From LC029 sp036676475 (lineage in GTDB: Bacteria > Bacillota > Bacilli > Aneurinibacillales > RAOX-1), in the NCBI GenBank assembly GCA_036676475.1, contig JAKFCU010000086.1, positions 1-17,233 of the forward strand: a stretch of DNA of 17,233 nucleotides, read 5' to 3'. Both the position numbers and the translations under genes were made by a program. The notes under the pieces are model-generated. The model was not told the origin of the DNA. It worked only from the letters and a program-made list of their open reading frames with translations, and ran no database searches. This document shows, piece after piece, positions 1 to 6,839 of the stretch. Each line of letters starts with the position of its first letter. Within the stretch, counting starts at the first letter, position 1.

Positions 1-747
1 TTGGAAATGGATTTCTCCAATGAGATAAGAAGATTCATTCTGGAAACAAATTGATTTGGCTTCTTCAATATAGTGAGTAGATTCCTTGAAGTTTTCTAGT
101 TGATAGGAAAGAAGGGAGAGGTTATAAAAAAGTCTTGTTGCTATTTTATAATCGTTAAGACGATAGAGGGAGCGTAATATTCGTAAAGCTTCTTGTAAAG
201 GTGTCAAGGCTAACTTTGGGTTATTTTGATTGATGTAGGCTACACCTTTGCTAATTAGAATTTCAACATAACGTTCTCTGAGCTTAGGGGAAACGCGAGA
301 TGAGATAGCTTGGTCAAAATAATATTGGGCTTTTTCAATATCTCCATATAGTTCATTAGCAAGAATACCTTTATGCCAAGTAATGAATTGAGATTCTACA
401 GGGGCAGTAAAAAGCGGATGTTTCTCAATGCTGTGTAGTGTATACTCTAAATCATGGAAGTGATGATATCGGACAAACCTTCGCAAATCACAAAGGGTAT
501 CATCTTTATAGTGTAATTGATTATCGCATAGGGGTTCTCCCTTTCCATCCATAATGTCAACAAGGGACTCTAAAGAAACATGAAAAATATCTGAAAAAAA
601 CTTAAGTTGATCAATATTAGGGTCTTGAATGTTCCTTTCAATCTTACTCAATTGCGGTTGATTTAAGACCCCTTTTTCGACTAAATCCTTCTGATTTAAC
701 CCCTTTACTTCTCGCAACCTTTTTACATATTGACCAATTGTCAACAT
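1..747 (-). CDS. PlcR/NprR-like HTH-TPR transcriptional regulator (RRNPP family), 3' end outside window
   Basis: The reading frame is open from ATG 747-745 to the window edge (249 codons, no stop), with AGGAGGG just upstream. The protein starts MLTIGQYVKRLREVKGLNQ. Residues about 4-60 form an XRE-type helix-turn-helix (NQKDLVEKGVLNQPQLSKIE, then DPNIDQLKFFSDIF). The remainder is helical and TPR-like, with repeats such as GDIEKAQYYFDQAI and LENFKESTHYIEEAKSI. The last visible stretch (YN..LLSYQLENFKES, then SSYLIGEIHFQ) resembles the C-terminal TPRs of B. cereus PlcR as I remember it. PlcR is about 285 residues, so perhaps 35-40 residues lie outside the window. RRNPP regulators bind a re-imported signalling peptide in the TPR domain, which changes DNA binding. 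The divergent small secreted-peptide gene at 999-1130 fits that partner role. Family membership is well supported; the exact PlcR assignment is inference, and a Rap/NprR-like or peptide-independent XRE-TPR regulator remains possible. Confidence 0.85.
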   Translation of the reverse strand, partial: MLTIGQYVKRLREVKGLNQKDLVEKGVLNQPQLSKIERNIQDPNIDQLKFFSDIFHVSLESLVDIMDGKGEPLCDNQLHYKDDTLCDLRRFVRYHHFHDLEYTLHSIEKHPLFTAPVESQFITWHKGILANELYGDIEKAQYYFDQAISSRVSPKLRERYVEILISKGVAYINQNNPKLALTPLQEALRILRSLYRLNDYKIATRLFYNLSLLSYQLENFKESTHYIEEAKSICFQNESSYLIGEIHFQ

Positions 748-789
748 AAAAACCCTCCTATTATTTTACAAAATTACTATCCTTATCTG

Positions 790-818
790 AAAATACGACA
801 TTTTTTAAAATATTTCAA
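790..818 (-). promoter_or_regulatory. Candidate sigma-A promoter of the HTH-TPR regulator
   Basis: On the minus strand a -35 TTGAAA (818-813) is followed, after 17 bases, by a -10 TATTTT (795-790). This lies about 45 bases ahead of the regulator start at 747, and the candidate operator at 830-849 sits just upstream of it. The match is 5/6 and 4/6 to consensus. Confidence 0.45.
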
Positions 819-829
819 CAAAAATCTTA

Positions 830-849
830 AATATTCAAAATTGAATATT
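830..849. promoter_or_regulatory. Perfect 20-bp palindrome, candidate operator between regulator and peptide genes
   Basis: AATATTCAAAATTGAATATT is a perfect inverted repeat (9-bp arms, 2-bp centre) in the intergenic space between the divergent HTH-TPR regulator and the small peptide gene. The arms contain TATTCAA/TTGAATA, which recalls the layout of the PlcR box (TATGNAA, spacer, mirrored half) but with a shorter spacer. The regulator next door is the natural candidate to bind it; this is inference from position and symmetry. Confidence 0.5.
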
Positions 850-998
850 AAAATATGAAAAGATAAGAGCGGTGCAGGGGGTACTTAAAGATTAAGAAAT
901 AAGGACAAACAGGAGCGGAAATGACTGAATTCGAGAAATGAAATTCTTGTAATTTCTTGCTATCCTTGAACTAACAAATAGAGAAAGGAGAGAGTAAA

Positions 999-1130
999 GT
1001 GAAAAAATTATTAATTGGTGTATGTGCTGTTGCATTACTTATTGCTGGATATCTCACTGTGGATTCAAACTTAGTAACAGTAGGAACCGTTAATGGTTTC
1101 GAATCGGCTCATTTGCCGCCTCAGCACTAA
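999..1130 (+). CDS. PapR-like secreted signalling pro-peptide (43 aa)
   Basis: A short open frame starts at GTG 999, eight bases after AAAGGAG (984-990), and ends at TAA 1128-1130. The 43-residue product begins MKKLLIG, continues through a hydrophobic core (VCAVALLIAGYLTV) as a signal or export segment, and ends in a hydrophilic tail whose last residues are SAHLPPQH. From memory, B. cereus PapR (48 aa) also starts MKKLLIG and ends in the active heptapeptide ADLPFEF; here the last seven residues AHLPPQH keep the A-x-L-P pattern. The gene is divergent from a PlcR/NprR-like receptor gene and is followed at once by a strong terminator. The likely role is secretion, trimming to a C-terminal peptide, re-import through an Opp permease and binding to the TPR regulator. 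Expression and processing are inferred. In B. cereus papR lies downstream of plcR, so the divergent layout differs. Confidence 0.75.
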   Translation: MKKLLIGVCAVALLIAGYLTVDSNLVTVGTVNGFESAHLPPQH

Positions 1131-1182
1131 AATATACCTCCCCCTCGGAGAGCCTTCAACACTCTCCAACCCCGTCCTGGGA

Positions 1183-1217
1183 AAAAAGCGGCCATTCATT
1201 CGGAATGGTCGCTTTTT
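1183..1217 (+). terminator. Rho-independent terminator after the peptide gene
   Basis: The arms AAAAAGCGGCCATTC (1183-1197) and GAATGGTCGCTTTTT (1203-1217) pair around a 5-base loop with one G.U pair, and the right arm ends in T5. The mirrored A-run means it may also work on the other strand. A weaker hairpin, GGAGAG...CTCTCC, precedes it at 1147-1167. Confidence 0.85.
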
Positions 1218-1301
1218 AAGCGTATAGGAAAGTAGGAATTTGTTCATTTTCCTTCTCCTCATCAGGGCAACTTTGAATGGTATAAAACAGATTAGGGAGA
1301 A

Positions 1302-1330
1302 TTGACAGGCAGTAGTAAAAATGGTATATT
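1302..1330 (+). promoter_or_regulatory. Strong sigma-A promoter of the cold-shock gene
   Basis: TTGACA (1302-1307), a 17-base spacer and TATATT (1325-1330) form a near-consensus sigma-A promoter. Transcription would begin near 1337 and leave a leader of about 67 bases before the csp start codon. Such leaders of cold-shock genes often fold differently at low temperature; no clear thermosensor structure could be assigned by eye. Confidence 0.8.
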
Positions 1331-1403
1331 TTTTTTAATGAGATTGGTGTCTATCATAGGCTCCCCTCATAAGTTTATTTTTGAAAGGAATGTGTAACCG
1401 TAC

Positions 1404-1601
1404 ATGCAAGGAAAAGTGAAATGGTTCAACGCAGAAAAAGGATTTGGATTTATTGAAAGAGAAAATGGAGATGACGTATTCGTTCATTTCTCCGCAATCA
1501 CAGGTGATGGCTTCAAAACGCTTGAAGAAGGACAATCTGTTTCATTCGATATCGTTGAAGGCGCACGTGGACCACAAGCTTCAAACGTTGTTAAACTTTA
1601 A
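1404..1601 (+). CDS. Cold-shock protein, CspA/CspB family
   Basis: This 65-residue protein is a complete single cold-shock domain, starting MQGKVKWFNAEKGFGFI. The RNA-binding motifs RNP1 (KGFGFI, about residues 12-17) and RNP2 (VFVHF, about 25-29) are intact, and the end GPQASNVVKL matches B. subtilis CspB-type proteins closely. These small OB-fold proteins bind single-stranded RNA and DNA, melt secondary structure and act as RNA chaperones in cold and stationary phase. The ribosome binding site AAAGGA (1384-1389) is rather far (14 bases) from the ATG, but no other in-frame start fits the family. The gene is monocistronic, between a strong promoter and a strong terminator. Confidence 0.97.
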   Translation: MQGKVKWFNAEKGFGFIERENGDDVFVHFSAITGDGFKTLEEGQSVSFDIVEGARGPQASNVVKL

Positions 1602-1615
1602 TAATAATTTCCTTG

Positions 1616-1649
1616 AGGGCTCTAGATTATTCTAGAGCCTTCAATTTTT
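1616..1649 (+). terminator. Rho-independent terminator of the cold-shock gene
   Basis: GGCTCTAGA (1618-1626) pairs perfectly with TCTAGAGCC (1631-1639) around TTAT, extended by G.U and A-U pairs and followed by TTCAATTTTTAT. Confidence 0.9.
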
Positions 1650-1717
1650 ATACATAAAATATCCTCCACTTGTTCACAAATATTTCATTAGAATTGATTA
1701 TTTTTTGGCTAAGTGTG

Positions 1718-1746
1718 GAAGGATTTTGATGTAAGATAGAGAATTT
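1718..1746 (+). promoter_or_regulatory. Sigma-H-type promoter of hpf
   Basis: GAAGGATTT (1718-1726), 11 bases, then AGAGAATTT (1738-1746) matches the Bacillus sigma-H consensus RNAGGAWWW-N11/12-RNNGAATWW at every position. The predicted start of transcription near 1753 leaves only the ribosome binding site before the ATG at 1772. B. subtilis yvyD (hpf) is known to be under sigma-H and sigma-B control, which agrees. No separate sigma-B promoter was recognised. Confidence 0.8.
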
Positions 1747-1771
1747 AATCAATATGAAAGGAGGAGTTGCA

Positions 1772-2329
1772 ATGAGATATAACATTCGTGGAGAAAACGT
1801 AGAGCTAACACCAGCCTTAAGAGAATATGTAGAAAAAAAGGTAGGTCGTTTGGAAAAGTACTTTGACCAAATGCCTCCATCCACTGAGGCCCATGTAACC
1901 CTAAGAGTATTAAAAGATGAACATACAATCGAGGTAACCATTCCAATGCCAGGAGTTATTCTTCGTGCTGAGGACACTCATACAGATATGTATGCCGCAA
2001 CCGATTTGGTTGTAGAAAAATTGGAAAGACAAATTCGTAAGCACAAAACAAAGGTGAACCGTAAATTCCGTCAAGAAGGAAGTCTTAAGACATTGTTCAC
2101 GGAACAGGTTGGCGGCTCTCCTGTTGATGAAGACGAAGAAGGCAAAATTGAAATCGTCCGTAACAAGCGTTTTACTTTAAAGCCGATGGATGCGGAAGAA
2201 GCTGTCCTGCAAATGGACATGCTAGGCCACAATTTCTTCGTTTTTGCAAGCGCTGAAAGCGATCAGGTTAGCGTGGTTTATAAGCGTAGAGATGGTCGTT
2301 ACGGCCTTATCGAGCCCGATGCTGAATAA
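1772..2329 (+). CDS. hpf: Ribosome hibernation promoting factor, long form
   Basis: This 185-residue protein starts MRYNIRGENVELTPALREYV. The N-terminal half (about 1-100) is the S30AE/RaiA domain that binds the 30S decoding region, including the basic stretch LERQIRKHKTKVNRKFR. An acidic linker (DEDEEGK) leads to the C-terminal dimerisation domain (about 125-185) that joins two ribosomes into inactive 100S particles in long-form HPF. An upstream in-frame ATG at 1754 would add six residues, but AAAGGAGG (1757-1764) lies inside that extension at ideal distance from 1772, and the sigma-H start point falls at about 1753; so 1772 is chosen. The gene sits directly ahead of secA, as in B. subtilis (yvyD-secA-prfB). 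It ends at a terminator and is probably transcribed alone. Confidence 0.97.
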   Translation: MRYNIRGENVELTPALREYVEKKVGRLEKYFDQMPPSTEAHVTLRVLKDEHTIEVTIPMPGVILRAEDTHTDMYAATDLVVEKLERQIRKHKTKVNRKFRQEGSLKTLFTEQVGGSPVDEDEEGKIEIVRNKRFTLKPMDAEEAVLQMDMLGHNFFVFASAESDQVSVVYKRRDGRYGLIEPDAE

Positions 2330-2335
2330 TAACAG

Positions 2336-2363
2336 AAAGTCCCCTCTTTAGAGGGGGCTTTTT
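2336..2363 (+). terminator. Rho-independent terminator of hpf
   Basis: AAGTCCCCTC (arm ending at 2346) pairs with GAGGGGGCTT (starting 2351) around TTTA, followed by a T run. Confidence 0.9.
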
Positions 2364-2444
2364 CCACTCTAAATCTATTTCCTCCCTGAAACTTTCTCGA
2401 TGCTTCATACGTATTAAAATTCATGTGAGCTAACAGGAGATTCC

Positions 2445-2473
2445 TTGTTTTGTTAAGTCGATTACAGTAAAAT
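2445..2473 (+). promoter_or_regulatory. Candidate sigma-A promoter of secA-prfB
   Basis: TTGTTT (2445-2450), 17 bases and TAAAAT (2468-2473). The -10 matches 5/6 and the -35 only 3/6. It is the best-spaced candidate in the gap between the hpf terminator and secA. Confidence 0.4.
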
Positions 2474-2518
2474 GAATTGTTAGGATAAGTTTATAAAATG
2501 GGAAGGAGCTATCTCCCT

Positions 2519-5023
2519 ATGCTAGGAATGATGAAGAAGCTCTTTGGATCTACTGAAGAAAGAGACTTGAAGAAATTGTATAAACGAGTAGAACATATTA
2601 ATGTTCTAGAACCTGAAATACAACAATTGACGGATGCTCAGTTGAAAGAGAAGACGAATGAATTTAGAAGCCGCTTGGAAAAAGGGGAATCTTTGGACAG
2701 CCTGCTTCCCGAGGCCTTTGCGGTTGTTCGTGAAGCTTCTAAGCGGGTGTTGGGTATGCGTCATTATGATGTGCAGATGATTGGTGGAATGGTGCTTCAT
2801 GATGGCCGTATAGCCGAAATGAAGACAGGGGAAGGAAAAACTCTGGTATCTACGCTGCCAACCTACCTAAATGCTCTCACCGGTCGTGGCGTTCACGTGG
2901 TTACCGTGAACGAATACCTGGCTGCCCGTGATATGGAGCAGATGGGCTTATTGCACAATTTCCTTGGTTTAACGATTGGCTTGAATCGTTCCGGAATGAG
3001 CCCAGATGAAAAGCGGGAGGCCTATGCCTGCGATATTACGTACGGAACGAATAACGAGTTTGGCTTCGACTATTTGCGTGACAATATGGTGCTTTACAAA
3101 GAACATATGGTTCAGCGTCCGCTCTATTTTGCCATCGTTGACGAAGTTGACTCCAACTTGATTGATGAAGCGAGAACGCCCTTGATCATTTCCGGACAGG
3201 CGCAAAAATCGACGGATCTTTATTATGTTGCGGCCCGTTTCGTTAAAATGCTGAAGGATGAAGAGCATTTTGCCATCGATGAGAAAACGCGCGGGATTAC
3301 GTTGACAGATGATGGAGTCGCTCGTATCGAGAAAGCCTTTAATATTGATAACCTCTATGATGCCAACCATATGACTTTGAACCATCACATTCAGAATGCC
3401 CTTCGTGCCGAATATATCATGAAGCGTGACGTTGATTACGTCGTAGCAGAAGGCGAAATCATTATTGTCGATGAGTTCACAGGACGCTTGATGCAGGGAC
3501 GCCGTTACAGTGATGGTTTACATCAGGCGATTGAAGCGAAGGAAGGCTTAAAGGTTCAGAATGAAAGCATGACCTTGGCTACGATTACCTTGCAAAACTA
3601 CTTCCGGATGTATGACAAGCTCGGCGGGATGACCGGTACAGCCAAGACTGAGGAAGAAGAATTTAAGAAGATTTACGGAATGGATGTTGTTGTGATTCCA
3701 ACCAATCGGCCCGTTCTGCGAAATGATCTGCCGGATATGATTTATAAATCGGAAGTGGCGAAGTATCGTAATGCGGTGGAGGAAATTGTCCAACGTCATA
3801 AAACAGGTCAACCGATTCTCGTAGGGACTACCTCCATTGAAAAATCAGAGCTTTTATCCGCGTTGCTGAAGAAAAAAGGAGTTCCCCATACCGTATTGAA
3901 CGCGAAGCACCATGAAAAAGAAGCAGATATCGTGGCGTTAGCTGGGCAAAAGGGTGCGGTTACGATTGCGACCAATATGGCCGGTCGCGGAACGGATATT
4001 AAGTTGGGCGAAGGTGTACACGAAGTGGGCGGTCTGCATATTCTAGGTACAGAGCGTCATGAAAGCCGCCGGATTGATAACCAGCTTCGCGGTCGTGCGG
4101 GACGCCAGGGAGACCCCGGTTCTTCTCAATTCTATTTGTCCCTGCAGGATGAGCTCATGCGCCGCTTTGGTTCAGAGAACATCATGAACATGATGGACCG
4201 TCTGGGGATGGAAGAGGATGTGCCTATCGAGAGCAAGATGGTTTCACGGGCGATTGAATCCGCTCAGAAGCGAGTAGAAGGAAGCAACTTTGACGTTCGT
4301 CGTGTCGTCCTTCAGTACGATGATGTGATGAACCAGCAGCGTTCGGTCATCTACAAGCAGCGGAAAGAGGTGCTCGAGAGTGAAAATCTGCGCGATGTTA
4401 TCATTCAGATGATCAACTCCTATCTCGATCGACTACTGGAGATGTTCTGCCCGGCCAGCGAGGTTCCGGAAGAATGGAATTTGGATGGATTATTGGAGCA
4501 GGCGAATGCGACCTTCCTATCTGAAGGGAAGCTGACGGTCAAGGATTTAAAAGGGCAAGAAGAGGAAGAAATCCGCGAGAAGTTCCAAAAGGTCATCGTC
4601 GAGTTATACGATGAGCGCGAAGCCCTTATGGGTTTTGAAAACATGCGGGAATTCGAGAAGGTGGTTGTTCTCCGTTCCGTCGACAGCAAGTGGCTGGATC
4701 ACATTGATGCGATGGATCAATTGCGTCAAGGAATTCACCTTCGTGCCTATGCGCAAACCGATCCGTTGCGGGAATATCAGTTTGAAGGCTTTGAGATGTT
4801 CAATGAAATGATTACCCATATTGAAGAAGAAGTGGCTACCTATATTATGAAGGCCCAGGTTTCCGTCAATAATTTAGAGCGTCAGGAAGTGGCTCAAGGT
4901 AAGGCTGTGAATACGAAGGAAGAACAGTCCAAGACCATCCGACGGGAAGGGGATAAGGTTGGCCGAAATGTTCTATGCCCATGCGGCAGCGGGAAAAAAT
5001 ATAAGAATTGCCATGGAGAGTGA
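2519..5023 (+). CDS. secA: Preprotein translocase ATPase SecA
   Basis: The protein is 834 residues from the ATG at 2519; B. subtilis SecA has 841. It is the motor that drives unfolded secretory proteins through SecYEG. Walker A GEGKT is at about residues 104-108 (context AEMKTGEGKTLVSTLP), the DEAD-type Walker B lies in VDEVDSNLIDEARTPLIISG, the second nucleotide-binding half carries TNMAGRGTDIKL and QLRGRAGRQGD, and the C-terminus has the zinc motif CPCGSGKKYKNCH that binds SecB or lipid. An in-frame ATG at 2498 would add seven residues, but GGAAGGAG (2501-2508) lies within that extension and MLGMMKKLFG matches the usual SecA start. It is followed after seven bases by prfB, so the two are very probably co-transcribed and translated in tandem. 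Confidence 0.98.
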   Translation: MLGMMKKLFGSTEERDLKKLYKRVEHINVLEPEIQQLTDAQLKEKTNEFRSRLEKGESLDSLLPEAFAVVREASKRVLGMRHYDVQMIGGMVLHDGRIAEMKTGEGKTLVSTLPTYLNALTGRGVHVVTVNEYLAARDMEQMGLLHNFLGLTIGLNRSGMSPDEKREAYACDITYGTNNEFGFDYLRDNMVLYKEHMVQRPLYFAIVDEVDSNLIDEARTPLIISGQAQKSTDLYYVAARFVKMLKDEEHFAIDEKTRGITLTDDGVARIEKAFNIDNLYDANHMTLNHHIQNALRAEYIMKRDVDYVVAEGEIIIVDEFTGRLMQGRRYSDGLHQAIEAKEGLKVQNESMTLATITLQNYFRMYDKLGGMTGTAKTEEEEFKKIYGMDVVVIPTNRPVLRNDLPDMIYKSEVAKYRNAVEEIVQRHKTGQPILVGTTSIEKSELLSALLKKKGVPHTVLNAKHHEKEADIVALAGQKGAVTIATNMAGRGTDIKLGEGVHEVGGLHILGTERHESRRIDNQLRGRAGRQGDPGSSQFYLSLQDELMRRFGSENIMNMMDRLGMEEDVPIESKMVSRAIESAQKRVEGSNFDVRRVVLQYDDVMNQQRSVIYKQRKEVLESENLRDVIIQMINSYLDRLLEMFCPASEVPEEWNLDGLLEQANATFLSEGKLTVKDLKGQEEEEIREKFQKVIVELYDEREALMGFENMREFEKVVVLRSVDSKWLDHIDAMDQLRQGIHLRAYAQTDPLREYQFEGFEMFNEMITHIEEEVATYIMKAQVSVNNLERQEVAQGKAVNTKEEQSKTIRREGDKVGRNVLCPCGSGKKYKNCHGE

Positions 5024-5030
5024 TCGATAG

Positions 5031-6135
5031 ATGGAAGTGTCCGAATTAAGAAATGAGCTATCTATCATGGCTAAAAAGCTGACAGACTTAAGGGGGTCGC
5101 TTTGACCTCGATAATAAAACCAGGCGGGTTGCTGAGCTTGAAGACAAGATGGCTGAGCCTTCTTTCTGGGATGATAATGAAGCCGCCCAAAAGGTGATCA
5201 ACGAAGCGAATGCCTTAAAAGATAGTTTGACGAAAGTCCATGACTTGCAGTGCAGTTATGAAGACCTTCAGGTCATGCTTGAGCTGATGGTAGAGGAAAA
5301 CGATGAATCCCTTCTTCCTGATATGGAAGAGGGAGTAGGGAAGCTCTCTAAAGCTCTTAGCGATTTTGAGCTTCAGCTGCTGCTCAGCGAACCGCATGAT
5401 AAAAACAATGCCATTCTCGAACTTCACCCTGGAGCAGGTGGGACGGAGTCCCAGGATTGGGCGGAAATGCTGCTGCGTATGTATACCCGTTGGGCAGAAG
5501 ATCAAGGTTTTAAAGTGGAAACCCTTGACTATCTCCCAGGCGATGAAGCAGGGGTTAAAAGCGTTACCTTGTTAATCAAAGGGTATAATGCTTATGGCTA
5601 CTTGAAGGCGGAAAAAGGGGTGCACCGCCTCGTGCGGATTTCTCCGTTTGATTCTTCCGGGCGCCGCCATACGTCTTTTGCTTCCTGCATGGTGGTGCCG
5701 GAACTGGAAGATGATGTGGAAACTGACATTCGGACTGAGGACTTGAAAATCGATACCTACCGTGCCAGTGGAGCTGGTGGTCAGCACATCAATACCACGG
5801 ACTCTGCCGTGCGGATTACTCATGTGCCGACAGGTGTCGTAGTTACCTGCCAATCTGAGCGTTCACAGATCAAAAATCGGGAAAGAGCGATGAAGATCTT
5901 AAAAGGACGCCTCTACGAGAAGAAAATCGAAGAACAGGAAGCGGCATTGGCTAAAATCCGCGGAGAGCAAAAGGAGATTGGCTGGGGAAGCCAAATCCGC
6001 TCCTACGTTTTCCACCCTTACAGCATGGCCAAGGATCACCGCACTGGAGAAGAAACCGGGAATATTGGGGCCGTGATGGACGGGGATATCGATGCGTTTA
6101 TCAATGCTTATTTGCGTAAGCAAATGAATGAATAA
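5031..6135 (+). CDS. prfB: Peptide chain release factor 2 (RF2), made by programmed +1 frameshift
   Basis: RF2 recognises UGA and UAA stop codons and triggers release of the finished protein. The zero frame starts at ATG 5031 and reads MEVSELRNEL for 24 codons until in-frame TGA at 5103-5105. Skipping T5103 moves translation to the +1 frame, which runs from GAC 5104 to the stop at 6133-6135 and gives 367 residues, close to the usual 366. In the joined protein the anticodon-like tripeptide SPF is at about 204-206 and the catalytic GGQ at about 249-251 (GAGGQHINT). A caller that ignores the shift would start at the internal ATG 5149 and lose the N-terminal helices. The gene begins seven bases after secA; the likely ribosome binding site, GGAG at 5015-5018, lies inside the secA end. 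Confidence 0.97.
5091..5106 (+). promoter_or_regulatory. prfB: RF2 autoregulatory +1 frameshift site
   Basis: The sequence is AGGGGGTCGCTTTGAC: a Shine-Dalgarno-like AGGGGG three bases ahead of the slippery CTT, then the weak stop TGA followed by C. This is the canonical release-factor-2 sensor: when RF2 is scarce the ribosome pauses at UGA, the internal SD pushes it forward one base and RF2 is completed. Confidence 0.95.
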
Positions 6136-6139
6136 AGTA

Positions 6140-6170
6140 GGAAGCTCGTAAGAGCTTCCTTTTGTTTTTT
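6140..6170 (+). terminator. Rho-independent terminator of secA-prfB
   Basis: GGAAGCTC (6140-6147) pairs perfectly with GAGCTTCC (6152-6159) around GTAA, followed by TTTTGTTTTTT. Confidence 0.92.
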
Positions 6171-6181
6171 ATACTATCGGA

Positions 6182-6322
6182 AAGTATTATACACATAAGG
6201 CTACGCGAGTAGCTTTCTTACACTTAGAGATCAAGTATTATACGCATAAGGCTACGCCAGTAGCTTTCTTACACTTAGAGATCAAGTATTATACGCATAA
6301 GGCTACGCGAGTAGCTTTCTTA
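6182..6322 (-). repeat. Family A intergenic repeat, three tandem copies with 51-bp pitch
   Basis: Three copies begin at 6182, 6233 and 6284, exactly 51 bp apart. Each has a 39-bp core that begins AAGTATTATACGCATAAGG and ends GAGTAGCTTTCTTA, joined by a 12-bp linker CACTTAGAGATC. The core contains a hairpin, AAGGCTAC-GCGA-GTAGCTTT, with one G.U pair. The first copy differs at one base (ACACAT for ACGCAT). The third lacks the linker because its terminal TTA is, on the minus strand, the TAA stop codon of the gene that ends at 6320. Read in that gene's direction the element runs TAAGAAAGCTAC...TATAATACTT. Other copies are at 8047, 10012, 14465 and 14516. Confidence 0.95.
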
Positions 6323-6736
6323 CCTCATCACCTGCAATACCCCAACAAAGTACTCTGATTCCCGCTCAATATGGTTTAACACGGTAGGAATAACCGGATT
6401 ACTTTTGATCGCCTTACTATTCTTTTTTAATTCCTCGACAAAAGCAATAAACCTTTCACTTTGATCTACAGAAAAATGTGTGAGCTGAAGTACCTTAGAA
6501 TGGATCATAGGGTTGGAATGCCCCCCTGACCTCACCAAAGTCTCAATATATCGGACAGCCGCATGCAAGGTGAGATTAAAGCTTTCCTCCCAGGCTTCCA
6601 ACGCTTTTTTATAGGGTTCTTCTAAATCCTTTGCGAGCTCTCGAATCACCACGGTATGCTCAGCTTCCTGCTGCTTCCAAAAGCGGACCTCATCCAATGT
6701 ACGCAAATCCTGATAGGGACCATAGGCAAATAACAT
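6320..6736 (-). CDS. DUF2935-like helical-bundle protein, function unknown
   Basis: The protein has 138 residues from the ATG at 6736-6734, which follows GGGAGG (6748-6743) at six bases; a longer frame to 6763 contains this ribosome binding site in its coding part and is not used. It is almost all helical, without signal peptide or membrane segment. The opening LRTLDEVRFWKQQEAEHTVV resembles the DUF2935 repeat found in Bacillales proteins, usually present twice; here there is one. Acidic and histidine residues (E24, E26, H27, H58, H122, E124, E126, E128) are spaced on helices as in ferritin-like metal-binding bundles, but metal binding is only a suggestion. The stop codon is part of a family A repeat. 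It is transcribed towards prfB and against it, and appears monocistronic. Confidence 0.75.
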   Translation of the reverse strand: MLFAYGPYQDLRTLDEVRFWKQQEAEHTVVIRELAKDLEEPYKKALEAWEESFNLTLHAAVRYIETLVRSGGHSNPMIHSKVLQLTHFSVDQSERFIAFVEELKKNSKAIKSNPVIPTVLNHIERESEYFVGVLQVMR

Positions 6737-6803
6737 GTTTTTCCCTCCCTTGCTTGATTCCAACTCTATCTTATTCCGCTATCGCCTATTCGGTACCTGG
6801 AAA

Positions 6804-6838
6804 GAAAAAAGAACCAGGCTCATCACCTGGTTCTTTTC
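6804..6838 (-). terminator. Terminator of the copper-amine-oxidase-N-domain gene
   Basis: On the minus strand GAACCAGG (6833-6826) pairs with CCTGGTTC (6818-6811) across TGATGAG and is followed by TTTTTTCTTT. The opposite strand also shows a short T run, so it may act in both directions. Confidence 0.85.
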
Positions 6839-6839
6839 A

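Noticed and set aside
1648..1977. Minus-strand open frame of 109 codons overlapping hpf
   Set aside because: It is antisense to hpf, has no ribosome binding site and no recognisable protein features.
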